64,000 nucleotides of DNA from CAWAVN01 sp963844315. Its GTDB lineage: Bacteria; Planctomycetota; Planctomycetia; Planctomycetales; Planctomycetaceae. Positions within the stretch are counted from its first letter, which is position 1. Each line of letters begins with the position of its first letter. A model generated the notes under the pieces. That model was not told where the DNA came from. It saw only the letters and a program-made list of their open reading frames with translations, and searched no databases. Positions 36,882 through 46,948 of the stretch are shown here, piece after piece. The stretch covers positions 1 through 64,000 of the forward strand of contig CAWJOC010000029.1 in NCBI GenBank assembly GCA_963844315.1, in the 5' to 3' direction. The position numbers were made by a program, and so were the translations under genes.

Positions 36882-39347
36882 ATGATCGGACGCTTTTTCT
36901 GTACAGCGATTTTGGGACTGTTGTTCGACGGCGGTTTTCGCCCAGGAATCCGGGCCACTCCCGGCGGAGCAGGCGGGTTTGGCGTTCGATCTCAAATCCG
37001 TCCGGAACGGCCCCTGGTCCGATCCCAAAACCTGGGAGCCTGCCCGTGTTCCTAAGCAAGGCGACCGCGTGCTCATCAGCCAGAAAACCCAGGTGCTTTA
37101 CGATGTGAAAAGTCCCGAAACCATCCGGCTCCTCCAGGTCGCGGGGACACTCCGGTTTTCGCGGAAGCGAGACACCGAACTGAACGTCGCGCTCATCAAG
37201 GTGCAAAACAGCCTCTCTTGCAGCGAGAGCGGTTTCGCCTGCGATTTCCTGTCGGTCAACAAGGCCGGCGAACCCAATGCCGCCCCAGAAGGCGAAATGC
37301 CGCTCTTGGAAGTCGGCACGTTGGAAGCTCCCATCCCTCAGGAATACACCGCGAAAATCCGGCTGCACTATCTGGAAGGGTTGAGCAAGGAAGATGCCCC
37401 CGCGATTGCCTGCTGCTCTGCCCGCATGGAATTTCACGGCGCGCCGATGAACCGCACCTGGGTCAAGCTGGGGGATGATGCCAAAGCCGGTTCCGATGTG
37501 GTGCTGCTCTCCGAGGAAGTCACCGGCTGGAACGTGGGCGATGAAGTCATCATCACCGGCTCGATTCGCAAATCGGAAGGCGGCACTTTGCGGAATCAGC
37601 CCGACGAAGTCACCACCGAAAACCGCCATATCAAAACGATCGAAGGCCACACCATCACGCTCGATGAACCGCTGAAATACGAACACGCGGGCACGGGCAA
37701 CATGCGGACGGAAATCGCGAACCTCTCGCGAAACGTCATCATCGAATCCGCCGATCCCAAAGGCGTTCGCGGGCATACGGTTTACCATCGCTTCAGCAAA
37801 GGCGGCATCAGTTACGCCCGCTTCGCCCATCTGGGAAAAGAAGGCGTCTTGGGCCGGTATGCGATCCACTTCCATCTCTCCGGCGAAACCATGCGGGGCG
37901 GGCAGGTCAAGGGCGTGGCGATCGTCGATTCGCACAACCGCTGGGTCACGATCCACGGCACGCAGTACCTCGTCGTCCGCGATTGCGTGGGCTACAAAAG
38001 CGTGGGGCACGGGTTCTTCCTCGAAGATGGGACCGAAGTCTATAACCTTGCTCGACCGCAACCTGGCCGTGCATGCCTATCATGGAAAGCGTTTGCCCAA
38101 CCAGGTGTTGAATTTCGACCCCAACGATGGGGCCGGGTTCTGGTGGGCCAACGGGCGAAATTCGATCACGCGCAACGTCACCTGCGAAAACGATGAATAC
38201 GGCTACCGCTACGACATGCAGAAGAACTCGCAACTTCGATTGCCAATTGCCGATCTTGACGCCGGAGGGCACAGGAGGATCTGGTCGATGTCCGCACGAT
38301 TCCCATCTGGCGGTTCGAGGACAACGAAGCCCACACCGAGGGCTTTTACGGCATGGTCGTCGCGGCCAACGGCAACAGCCAGCCCGACCATGCCATCCGC
38401 GACGAGAAGATGCTCGAACACCTCAAGCGCGTGGATTGGACCGGCCCGGACACCGAGCATCCCCACATCATCCGAAACCTCAAGATCTGGGGATCGCATT
38501 ACGCCTTCCGCCCGCATAGCCCTTCGATGCTGATGGAGAACGTCTTCATCCACGATGCCGCCTACGGCATCTACCGGCCCGCGTTCGAGAACCAGGTTTA
38601 TCGCAATCTGGAGATTTCCGACGTGGGTGCGGAGCCATTCAACCGCGGCATGGACGATGCCAGCGCCCAGACCGGATCCATCACCGTGGATGGGCTGACG
38701 TTGACTTCGGGCTATGGCAACAACGATACGCCCTTGGTGCAAATGAGCGATGTGAACATCAGCGGCGATGCCGAGGCGCACTTTCAGAAACGTCACCGTC
38801 AACCGGCCCAAGGAACACCAAGACCGTTGGCCGTTATTCAACCGGGGCGTGGGTCCGAGGGTGGCTCCCATCACCAAGGGCGTGCCGGTTTACGTCCACG
38901 ATCATTTCGGACCCGGCAGAGACGCCAAGGTCGTCACCACCACGGCGAAGGATCTGATGGAAGATGGGAACGACTACAAACACTCGCCGCCCTTCACCGG
39001 GAGAGAGGCCCGCGTGGCGGAAGTGGAAAACGTTGATTGGCCCGAACTATTAAACCCGATTGACGACCTGCCGCCCGCGACGGTGATGACCACCATCCGC
39101 GAAAAAGGCGACCTATTGGAAATTGAAGGCCTCTCGCACGACAATGGCCCTATCACCAAGATCACCGTCAACGACCAGGTCGCCGACGTCGGTTTCGAGC
39201 GGTTCCGGCGTGGTCGATTGGAAGATCACCCTCAAAACCCCGGCGAACCGCAGGCTCGTTGCCTCAGCCACGGATGAAGCCGGCAACACCGAACGCATGA
39301 CCGCCCATCGGATACACCTTGCCCCGAAAATCGCCTTGTTTCGTTGA
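36882..39347 (+). CDS. G8-domain right-handed beta-helix protein, frameshifted
   Basis: About 820 residues, secreted (MIGRFFCTAILGLL with a slip near 36935, then FAQESGPLP). A G8 domain follows: WSDPKTWEPARVPKQGDRVL, then a beta-rich stretch to about residue 230. The middle is a parallel beta-helix (GRYAIHFHLSG, HNRWVTIHGTQYLVVRD, VGHGFFLEDGTEVYN, the His-rich pattern of the CEMIP/TMEM2 group). The C-terminus looks like a beta-sandwich (DLLEIEGLSHDNGPITKITV). Further frame slips lie near 38045, 38255, 38785 and 39205. In animals such proteins act on hyaluronan; a polysaccharide ligand is possible here but unproven. Confidence 0.8.
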
Positions 39348-39396
39348 TTGAAGGGGTGGCTGGGGCCTTTATTTGTAAACGAAAAAGGAGCAGGTT

Positions 39397-39450
39397 CAAA
39401 AGCTGGGGCCGTGTGGACTGTTTCATCAGTGTCCACGGCCCCAGTTTTCG
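39397..39450 (+). terminator. Strong hairpin after the G8 gene
   Basis: AAAGCTGGGGCCGTGTGGAC / GTCCACGGCCCCAGTTTT, followed by CGTAAATTC. About 55 bp past the stop; terminator-like. Confidence 0.7.
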
Positions 39451-39459
39451 TAAATTCAT

Positions 39460-39699
39460 CCGTCGCGGAAAGCGGAATCTCGCCCCAGCCACCCAATTCG
39501 TGAACAGACGCTTTTTGAAAATTTGGCCAATTTCGGCGGATGAAGTTGCATATCTCCCCAGAAATTGGGACAATTCCTTCCATCACCAGCACGCAAGAGA
39601 AAACCCAATGTGTGCGGTGATTTCCTTTTGCCCCCCTAGCCTCGTCGGGTTCTCCGCATTCCTACCCGGCGAGGCATCTTCGTTCTTTGAAGAAGAGTC
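39460..39699. other. Intergenic, nothing recognised
   Basis: About 240 bp between the hairpin and a family J-like repeat. A short frame starting at 39608 has no support. Confidence 0.5.
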
Positions 39700-39879
39700 T
39701 TAACGCAAAGGCCGCGAAGACAAGACGCAGAGAGGCGCAAAGGAAAGACAGGCTTTGCCCTTGTCAATTCACATGCGAGAACGGCATCCACATAGGTTGG
39801 CTTTGAATGGGGTGTTAAAGCAATACCTCATCCTCTTTGCGGCCCTTTGCATCTTTCCTTGGCGGTCTTTGCGTTAAAA
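39700..39879. repeat. Inverted repeat, family J-like variant
   Basis: TTAACGCAAAGGCCGCGAAG..GCGCAAAGGAAAG and CTTTCCTTGGCGGTCTTTGC..GTTAA. Convergent gap before purN. Confidence 0.7.
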
Positions 39880-39892
39880 ATCGATGCGCGAG

Positions 39893-40546
39893 CTATTCGG
39901 CGATCAAGACCCGGCGGTTTTGGATCGTGAGTTTTCCTTCGGCGAACAGCCGGACGCATTCGGGGTAAAGTTCGCACTCGGCTTCAAAAACTCTCGCGGC
40001 TAATGTGTCGGGGGTGTCATCATCCAAAACGGGCACGCATTTTTGCTGGATGATTGGGCCGTGGTCATATTCGTTATCCGCGAAGTGCACCGTGCAGCCG
40101 CTGACCTTGACGCCCCGCGCCAGTGCCGCTTCGTGCACATGATGCCCGTAAAACCCCTGCCCCGAAAACGCCGGGACCAAGGCGGGGTGAATGTTCAAAA
40201 CGCGGTAGCGAAAATCCTCGGGGATTTCGATCAGCGACAAAAACCCGCTTAAGACCACCAAATCCACGCGGGCCTTCCGCAACGGATCGAAAATCGCCCG
40301 GCTGAAACTTTTCGTATCGGGAAACGCCTTGCGGGCCACGACCTCACAGGAAAGCCCCGCCGCTTTCGATTTCGCCACGCCGCCGCAATCGGATCGGCTG
40401 GCGATGACCAGCGGGATCTCCGCCGAGAGTTTCCCGGCGTGGCTGTGTTCCAAAAAGTTCAGCAGCGTCGTCCCGCCGCCGGAAATCAAGACGCCCAAGC
40501 GAATCGGACGCTCCAAGGCTTTGGAAACAGGGCGGAAAGGTTCCAT
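39893..40546 (-). CDS. purN: Phosphoribosylglycinamide formyltransferase
   Basis: A 217-residue formyltransferase of purine synthesis, transferring formyl from 10-formyl-THF to GAR. First strand and phosphate loop LGVLISGGGTTLLNFLE, and catalytic residues N118 and H120 in NIHPALVPAFSGQGFYG with D161 in DNEYDHGPII. VDLVVLSGFLSLI is the family core strand. ATG 40546 begins MEPFRPVSKALERP. The glycine loop SGGGTT differs from the common GxGSN. No other pur genes are near. Followed in transcription direction by a J-like repeat. Confidence 0.9.
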   Translation of the reverse strand: MEPFRPVSKALERPIRLGVLISGGGTTLLNFLEHSHAGKLSAEIPLVIASRSDCGGVAKSKAAGLSCEVVARKAFPDTKSFSRAIFDPLRKARVDLVVLSGFLSLIEIPEDFRYRVLNIHPALVPAFSGQGFYGHHVHEAALARGVKVSGCTVHFADNEYDHGPIIQQKCVPVLDDDTPDTLAARVFEAECELYPECVRLFAEGKLTIQNRRVLIAE

Positions 40547-40652
40547 GACGTTCGCCGGGTACTCGAAGTGAAAATAGAGGATGGATGATGGAGGATAGCA
40601 AAAGCCATCCTCGATCTTCCAACCTCTATCCGCGCTTCATTTCAAAGAGGGA

Positions 40653-40934
40653 CTACAACAAGACGATCAACCCCGCCATGCTAGCGATCCGTTGGTAAAC
40701 GGCCAAGACTTGCTCGGCGGTTTCGACGGTGGGTTCCAAAGTCACCGAGACGTGCCGGCCGCTTGCCGATTGCCGGAAGCGGTGCGGCGGGTCGATTTCC
40801 TGGCACAATTCGTCGCGGACTCCCGCCACCACGCGGGCCGCGAACCCCGCCTCCTGGTGGCCAATCGCCTTAAACACATAAGGGCAAGGGAAATGGTGGG
40901 TGCGGTTCAGTAACTCCAGCGGAGGAAAATTCAC
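40653..40934 (-). CDS. DUF493/YbeD-like protein
   Basis: A 93-residue protein read from GTG 40934 (MNFPPLELLNRTHHFPC). It has the ferredoxin-like pattern of the DUF493 family: YVFKAIGHQEAGFAARVVAG, a variable centre, then SGRHVSVTLEPTVETAEQVL and a final helix YQRIASMAGLIVLL. GGAG lies about eleven bases before GTG. In E. coli YbeD is of unknown role (regulatory ACT-like fold). Longer starts to 40997 add a low-quality extension. Probably independent of the upstream dehydrogenase gene, which is separated by a family I hairpin. Confidence 0.75.
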   Translation of the reverse strand: MNFPPLELLNRTHHFPCPYVFKAIGHQEAGFAARVVAGVRDELCQEIDPPHRFRQSASGRHVSVTLEPTVETAEQVLAVYQRIASMAGLIVLL

Positions 40935-41043
40935 GTTCAAAGCCGACTCCTTTGCAGAGAATGCGGAGAAACCATCAAGCGTTCTCCTCACCTTCAATCG
41001 TCGCAGGGAAGCCGGTGGTTATCAAGACGTCAAAATCAAAAAA

Positions 41044-41101
41044 GAGCCGCGCACGAAGTATGCGGACCTCTTTTCTCTCCGCTTACTTCGTGCGCGGCTC
41101 T
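41044..41101. repeat. Inverted repeat family I, copy 1
   Basis: GAGCCGCGCACGAAGTA and TACTTCGTGCGCGGCTC, 17-bp perfect arms. It starts a few bases past the stop codon of the minus-strand dehydrogenase, as a 3' hairpin. Confidence 0.85.
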
Positions 41102-41105
41102 TTGC

Positions 41106-42950
41106 TTACTCGCTCACCGCTGCCGCTCGGCGGGCGAGGTGCTGGCGGATGACCGGGAGTTTGGCATAGGCGATCAGCTTAAGGGCCTGGGTTTTGTTGT
41201 GGGCCACCAAGGGTTCAATGCCATACCAGATGAGGAGCGACAAGTTGGCATCCTCGATCGTTTTTCGTTCCGAGATTAAAACCTTAGCCAATTCCCAGCG
41301 CTCATCGAGTGGCAATCGTTGGAGAGCGGAGGCCAAAAACGTCCGCACGACGGGCGATTCATCCGACCAGGCCGTTTCGACAACCTTTGTCAGAAACGTG
41401 TCGGAAATGGATTTATCTTCCAGGCTCAATTGGATGGCCCAACCACGGACAAAGGGTTCCTTGTCCGACAAGAGCCGGGTTGCCAACTCCTCATCAATGC
41501 CCTTGGGCTGGATGATGTGGAGCGTCCACAACAGCCGCAACTTGTGGATTCGGTCGGTGGCATGATCGAACTCGCCTAGGGCGGCTTGCACGAAGTCCGC
41601 CGGTAACTTTCCCGCCACCGCCCGTTCGTGCAAAAGCCGCATCGCGTGCCGGGCGTGCCAGGCGCTTTCGTGCTGCTGGAGTTTCAACAATTCCGCATTC
41701 GAGAGTTTGCCGAGATCCACCGCAACGGCTTTCGGTTGGCCGTAGGTGATTTTATAAATCCGGCCATTCTCGCGGTGGATGTCTTCGTAGTCGTGGCATT
41801 CGCCGGTGTCGGACCAGTCGGTCATGTAAACGCCGCCGTCGGGACCGTATTGGAGTTCCATCCCGCGAAACCAAGGGTCTTTGACTTTGAGGAAATCGGG
41901 AACCCGCTCGGATTTGTAGCCGGAGCCGATCACGTTGAGCTTGTCCGAATTCACCCTGCGTCCGTGGATGTTGCAGGTGAAAAGCCGGCCGCGGTATTCC
42001 TGGGGCCAATTGTCGGCGAGGTAAATCATGCAGCCGGTGTGGGCGTGCCCGCCGCCGGGACCATCGTGAATGCCTTCCCCTCCGCCGCGATTCCTGCCAA
42101 GGTCCGCCGCCCCAGTGCAAATAGTCGGCACAACTGGTCATCAGCTGATAGACGTGGGGGTTCAGATCCTGCCCGTACATCCGCTCGAAATGAGCGCCGG
42201 AATGACGTGGAACAAATGCTTGATGACGCAATTGGTGATGAAGAACTGCCCGTTCTCATCGTAATCCAGACCCCAAGGATTCGTGGTCCCGTGCATCACG
42301 ATCTCGAATTGCTTGCTGACGGGATGGATCCGCCACACGCCGCAGTTCATCGGCGTCCGCTCATTTTCGGGCGTGCCGGGTTTCCCGACGAGCGAAGTCG
42401 CCGTGATCCCGTTTAGGCCATAAAGCCAACCGTCCGGTCCCCAAGTGAGGCCATTAAACACGTTGTGCTTGGCGTCCAGCGACCAGCCAGCGAGCAGGAT
42501 TTCTTCCGGGCCATCGGGCACATCGTCGGCGTTTTTGTCGGGAACGAAAACCAGGTTCGGCGTGGAACACAGCCAGACCCCGCCGAAGCCCCATTCAATG
42601 CCGGAAAGGTTTCGGCCATTGTCCAGGAACACGGTTCGCTTATCGAACCGGCCATCGCCGTCTTGGTCCTCGAAGATCAAAACGCGGTCCTGGCCGGGCC
42701 CATCTTCTTTTTGCCAATTGGGATAGGACAAGCATTCGACGACCCAAAGCCGCCCCCGGTCGTCTTGCGTGAAGGCGATCGGCTGCACCACATCTGGTTC
42801 CGCCGCGAATACGCTCGCCTGGAATCCCTCCGGCAACTGCATGCTCCGGGCGACTTCCTCGGCAGGCATCGGAGCGGGCGTCTCCTCGCCGAAAGCCAAA
42901 CCACAAAGGACAGTCCAACCACCAACGAACACCAAACCACGAATCCGCAT
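41106..42950 (-). CDS. TIGR02604-type membrane-bound dehydrogenase, frameshifted
   Basis: About 614 residues, exported (MRIRGLVFVGGWTVLCGLAFG leader region). The propeller part matches the planctomycete putative membrane-bound dehydrogenase family: EEVARSMQLPEGFQASVFAA, DDRGRLWVVECLSYPNWQ, GFGGVWLCSTPNLVFVPDK, WGLDYDENGQFFITNCV, then AHFERMYGQDLNPHVYQLMT, CMIYLADNWPQEYRGRLF and VYMTDWSDTGECHDYED. A C-terminal helical part (about 430-614, LLRLLWTLHII-type repeats) follows. The usual cytochrome c tail is absent; the protein ends at 41106 next to a hairpin. Slips near 42197 and 42095. ATG 42950 preferred over GTG 42959. Confidence 0.8.
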
Positions 42951-43059
42951 GGGCAGCACCTTTTCCTCAAGAAAGAGCAGGGGCGTTTAGTGTGCCCGTG
43001 GAAAGTGTCAAAGTCAACAAAACGAAAGACCAATCAGCCACGGAAGGGGGACTTCATGC

Positions 43060-43284
43060 TGTTTACCCCGAAGGGGTTTGATTCCAAAGCCCAGGGTCAG
43101 CGGCGCAGCCGCGCCACCCTGGGAAAAAAGGATCGAGATCATCTCTACCCCGAAGGGGTTGTACAACCCATTTTTGTGTAACGCTTTCAGCGTAAAGACA
43201 TCTGATGGGGGAATCGCCGACCCAGGGTGCGCGGCAAGCCGCGACCCTGGGCTTTGGGATATAACGCCTTCGGCGTAAAAACCA
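43060..43284. repeat. Nested palindrome family B, copy 2
   Basis: TACCCCGAAGGGGT, AAAGCCCAGGGT / ACCCTGGGCTTT, and GTAACGCTTTCAGCGT in the centre, with ACGCCTTCGGCGT at the right edge. Tandem gap. Confidence 0.85.
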
Positions 43285-43313
43285 GCCAACCTTCAAGTCG
43301 GTGGTCTTGGCGA

Positions 43314-43353
43314 CTCACCACCCCCTTCGCAAAGCCTCAGGGCGTGCCACCCA
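43314..43353. repeat. Single arm of repeat family F
   Basis: CCCTTCGCAAAGCCTCAGGG..CGTGCCACCC, one arm only, 18 bp from the tatC stop. Confidence 0.65.
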
Positions 43354-43370
43354 CGCTGTTCGGCTGAAAG

Positions 43371-44468
43371 CTAACTGCTGATCGCTTCCGGTTGGAAGGG
43401 CTTTTTGTTTTCCATCACCCGGCACATGATGATGCCCAGTTCGTAAAGCAGGCATAAGGGGATCATCATCGCGATCATGCTGCCGGGGTCGGGCGAGGGC
43501 GTGAGGATCATGGAGAGGAAGGCGATGGCCAGGATCGCGATGCGGCGTTGGGTTTGATAGGTCTTCACGTCGAACACCGTGATGCGTTCCAGGAACAACA
43601 TCACCAGCGGAAGTTGAAAGCTGACGCCGAACATCACCGGCAGCATAATGGCCAGACTGATCCATTCCGACAACCGGATTTGCGGGACGACCTTGAGCCA
43701 TTCGTTAAAGCTCAACAGGTAATTCAGCATGACGGGGAACACGGCGAAGAAACAAAACAACGCCCCCGCGACAAACAAGAACACGCTCATGGGCAAGAAC
43801 ACGTACACGTATTTTTTCTCGTGCGGATAAAGCCCCGCCGCCACGAACATCCAGATTTGATAGAGCAGCCACGGAGCCGACGCCACTAGCCCGCCGACGA
43901 CCGAGACTTTGACGTAGGTGAGAAACGCCTCCTGCACGGTGAGCGTGATCGGCTGCAGCGCCAACTCGCGGGCCTTTTTGAATTGGGCGAACTCCTCGGC
44001 AAAGAGCGTGATTTTGATCTTCCGCTCATCGTCTGCGGGCGGCGCTTTATAGCTTTCCGGATAGGTCGCGTGCAGTTCGTGGGCCAGTTCGCGGGCCTTC
44101 ATTTCCACGACCACGCCTTCGGCGATTTCCTGCTCGGACTCGCCCGAAACTCTTTTCGCTTCGTCCTTCACTTCATCCACCGCGGGAGCGGTTCCGAAGA
44201 ACTCGCGGAAATAGTCTTTCCAGTTCCGGTCTTCGAGCTTGGTTTCGCCCTCTTTTTCCTTGTAGTCCGTGATGCCCCGGCTTTGCAGGGCGTTGTCGAT
44301 GGGCCGGCGGATGAAGGCGATCAGTCTGTCGCCGATGAACAACATCACAATCACGCCAATCACCAGTCCGAGCAGCCCTTTCCAAAGGCGGACGCGTAAT
44401 TCTTCGAGGTGCTCCCCGAAGCTCATCGTGCTGTCGTCGAACAGATCTTTTTTGGGGCCGGTGGGCAT
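43371..44468 (-). CDS. tatC: Twin-arginine translocase subunit TatC, enlarged
   Basis: A 365-residue TatC, the receptor for twin-arginine signal peptides in the inner membrane. Conserved parts: FGEHLEELRVRL at the start, TM1 (LLGLVIGVIVMLFIGD), the PWLLYQIWMFVAAGLYPHEKK block, TM segments (VFLFVAGALFCFFAVFPVML, LAIMLPVMFGVSFQLPLVML) and a late ILTPSPDPGS loop. Between TM1 and the conserved LTVQEAFLTYVKV lies a charged insertion of about 105 residues (about 66-172) not present in E. coli TatC (258 residues). ATG 44468 has GGAG eight bases upstream. TatA/B genes are not adjacent. Two proteins in this window carry Tat-like leaders. Confidence 0.92.
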   Translation of the reverse strand: MPTGPKKDLFDDSTMSFGEHLEELRVRLWKGLLGLVIGVIVMLFIGDRLIAFIRRPIDNALQSRGITDYKEKEGETKLEDRNWKDYFREFFGTAPAVDEVKDEAKRVSGESEQEIAEGVVVEMKARELAHELHATYPESYKAPPADDERKIKITLFAEEFAQFKKARELALQPITLTVQEAFLTYVKVSVVGGLVASAPWLLYQIWMFVAAGLYPHEKKYVYVFLPMSVFLFVAGALFCFFAVFPVMLNYLLSFNEWLKVVPQIRLSEWISLAIMLPVMFGVSFQLPLVMLFLERITVFDVKTYQTQRRIAILAIAFLSMILTPSPDPGSMIAMMIPLCLLYELGIIMCRVMENKKPFQPEAISS

Positions 44469-44751
44469 GGGTGGTTCTCCGCGTGGGGCCAAGGGGGGAA
44501 GGAGATCCAATCAAATCCAGGGAATCTCGGACCCAAACAGGACCACGCGAGAAGATTCAGGAGGGTGGAGTAGGCAGGAGGGCTTTAGAAAACTGGCAAG
44601 ACCCGCGAACCCGCTCCCACGCCAAGGATGGATATTGATTGGTGAGCACCACTCAAAGTTGCCCGCGGGAGCGCAGGAGGTTCGAGCTGGGAAAATTTAT
44701 TGTAATTCCCATTCCCGCGATGTCAACATCCCGGCGAAAACGGAAGGATTT

Positions 44752-44929
44752 AACCACGAAACACACGAAAGACACGAAAAAGCGGAGGGAGGGAAGCCGA
44801 TTCTGAAGGCTCGAGGCATCCTACGAAAATACTCTCAACTTTGCTTTCCACGACATCTCTCCGCTAAAGTGTTTGCAAAGGCAGAGAAGGTCTTTTGATT
44901 TTTTCGTGTCCTTCGTGTGTTTCGTGGTT
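44752..44929. repeat. Inverted repeat family J, copy 3
   Basis: AACCACGAAACACACGAAAG..ACACGAAAA and the complement about 120 bp on. Divergent gap. The remaining gap (44469-44750) shows nothing recognisable. Confidence 0.8.
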
Positions 44930-44955
44930 AATCCTCCTCTTGGTTTGAAAAAGCG

Positions 44956-45763
44956 ATGCTGGCCCGGTTGCGTGTGAATTGGATTATTCTGCGGACGTGC
45001 CTTGAGGAGCGTCTGGTGTACCGGGGCGATTTCATTTTCGCCACGCTGGTCCGCTTTCTGCCCATCGTCACGCAGATTTTTTTGTGGGGCGCGATTTACC
45101 AGCGGGCACGAATCCTTAAACGGCTACACCTACCGCAACATGGTGGCGTATTACCTGCTGGCGATGGTCGGGCGGGCGTTTTCCAGCATGCCGGGACTGG
45201 CCACCGGCATCGCCCGCGACGTCAGGGATGGCACGGTCAAAAAGTATCTCACCCAGCCCATCGACATGCTGGGCTATCTGTTCTGGCACCGCGTGGCCCA
45301 TAAGCTGGTGTATTACATCATGGCCACGTTGCCCTTTGCCTTGGTGTTTTATCTCTGCCGGGATTATTTCGACGGCTGGCCCGACACATTTACCACCTGG
45401 GCGTTCGCAGTGTCCCTGATGATGGCGTTTTTGATCGGCTTTCTTTTGGAAGCCTTGATCGGGCTGATCGCGTTCTGGTTTCTGGAAGTCAGCTCGCTGG
45501 TCTTCATCTACATGATGATCAACTACTTCCTCTCCGGCCACATGATCCCCTTGGATTGGCTGGGAACCTTTGGCGTTTGGGTGCAGTATCTTCCGTTTAA
45601 GTACCTGGCGTATTTCCCCGCCGCCGTGATGCTGGGGCGGTTCGACCATGCGGAACTGGTGCGGGAAATCGGGCTGGAAGTGGTGTGGATTGTGGTGCTT
45701 TTGATACTCAACCGCGTGGCATTTGCCAGGGGAGTTCGCCGCTACGGAGCCTTCGGCGGCTAA
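44956..45763 (+). CDS. ABC-2 type transporter permease, frameshifted
   Basis: About 269 residues with six likely transmembrane helices. It starts MLARLRVNWIILRTCLEERL, typical of COG4587/DUF990-type permeases, then DGTVKKYLTQPIDMLGYLFW (the conserved cytoplasmic loop), LVYYIMATLPFALVFYL, SLMMAFLIGFLLEALIGLIA, MIPLDWLGTFGVWVQYLPFK and a final VVWIVVLLILNRVAFARGVR. One slip near 45104 joins AIYQ to SGHESLNGYTYRNM. It is one half of an ABC exporter; the ATPase and second permease are not adjacent. Substrate unknown. Confidence 0.85.
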
Positions 45764-45769
45764 AAGTTA

Positions 45770-45798
45770 CGAGCGTGGGACGTCAGCCCCATGATTTC
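45770..45798. repeat. Single arm of repeat family L
   Basis: GAGCGTGGGACGTCAGCCCC followed by ATGATTTCG, similar to the right part of 27702 read in reverse. Confidence 0.55.
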
Positions 45799-45819
45799 GT
45801 GAGTGGTGAGGAGTGAGTG

Positions 45820-45846
45820 GTGGCACAGACATTCCTGTCTGTGCGA
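45820..45846. repeat. Repeat family D, short copy
   Basis: GTGGCACAGACATTCCTGTC..TGTGC, self-complementary about the TTCC centre. Two bases before the TPR gene stop, between convergent genes. Confidence 0.8.
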
Positions 45847-45847
45847 T

Positions 45848-46294
45848 TTATTCCTGCGGGTCGTCCAAGTCCCAATCGAATTCTTCACTTTCGTGGTCGT
45901 CGATGGCTTGTTCCAGCATCAGCGTGATATTCAGAATTTGCAGGATGTTCGGCACGGATTCGGGGGGCGTATCTTGCTCAGCAAACAACTCGATCACGTC
46001 GGCCAACTCTTCATCCCCGCGAAGGCGATAGCATTCCCCCAACGATTTCCAGGCTTCCCGATTGTGCGGCGGCGGGATCAATTGCACGGCCCGCTTTAAC
46101 GGGATGATCGCTTCCGAAAACTTCCGTTGGGCGATCAGGGCTTCGCCCTTCATGTATTCCACGGTGGGTTCGTAGGGACCGGGTTCGGTGATCGCTTCCA
46201 GTTCCTGCATCGCCCGTTCGGGCATGTCGAGATCCAAATAGCCTTCGGCGGCGGAAATGCGGCGGACCACGCGGGGGGAGATTTTTGTGTTCAT
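45848..46294 (-). CDS. TPR-like protein
   Basis: A 148-residue soluble protein read from ATG 46294 (MNTKISPRVVRRISAAEGYL). Residues about 12-100 are helical repeats of TPR type: AAEGYLDLDMPERAMQELE, PTVEYMKGEALIAQRKFSEA, NREAWKSLGECYRLRGDEEL. The C-terminal tail is acidic (HESEEFDWDLDDPQE). No signal peptide, so cytoplasmic, probably a protein-protein interaction adapter. It converges on the ABC permease. Partner unknown. Confidence 0.75.
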   Translation of the reverse strand: MNTKISPRVVRRISAAEGYLDLDMPERAMQELEAITEPGPYEPTVEYMKGEALIAQRKFSEAIIPLKRAVQLIPPPHNREAWKSLGECYRLRGDEELADVIELFAEQDTPPESVPNILQILNITLMLEQAIDDHESEEFDWDLDDPQE

Positions 46295-46654
46295 GACGGG
46301 ACTTTCCGAAGGCACGCGGCCCCCAGGCTCCAAGAGCGACGGGTGTTTGAAAATGACTATTAGGATTTTAGGGACCGCCAAAAGCCCAGGGCAAATTTTC
46401 CGGGGGTGGTTGTTTTAGAGGCTTGATTTCCAGGCATTTGACGCCATCCGCACTTTCGGACCTCCGTCGCGACACTTGGGACGCTTTCGGGGAAAGTCCC
46501 AGTTTCGCGGTAGTTTGCCTGGGTTTCCTCTTGTACAATCCGATAGACACGCGAATCCAAAACGTGTTCGCTCCTAGGCTGGCGCGGTTCAAGGTTACAA
46601 TTCTCGCATTTCTGGACACAAGCAATCAAAGACGTTGAAAATGTGCCTTCAAAT

Positions 46655-46850
46655 CTCCCTCGAAGGGGCCACAAAAAAGCCCAGGCAGAGCGAGTGGCGT
46701 TTCGCCCAAGCGCCGCGATGAGGGGGACAAATACAAAAGTAAGGACGACACATAGCCTTTGAAGTTTGAACCCCCTCAGGGCTTAGATTCTCTCTCCCCA
46801 GGGGTAGATTGCGGGACGCAATGCACGCCCTGGGCTGATTATACCCCTCA
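46655..46850. repeat. Degenerate family A element, copy 4
   Basis: Parts of the family A arms (AAGCCCAGGCAGAGCGA, GCCCTGGGCTGATTATACC) with many changes. The 46295-46948 gap otherwise shows no gene; a lone AGCCCAGGGC fragment is at 46384. Confidence 0.6.
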
Positions 46851-46948
46851 GCCCTAAAACGATCTCACTCCTACGGGAGAGGGGACCAAAACCCGCTAAC
46901 TTCGCACGGATAGGCTCCCCACGACCTGCCAAACGGAAGGGTTGTCCC

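Noticed and set aside
39344..39703. 119-codon frame after the G8 gene
   Set aside because: It reads through a strong terminator hairpin and has no domain or ribosome-binding site.
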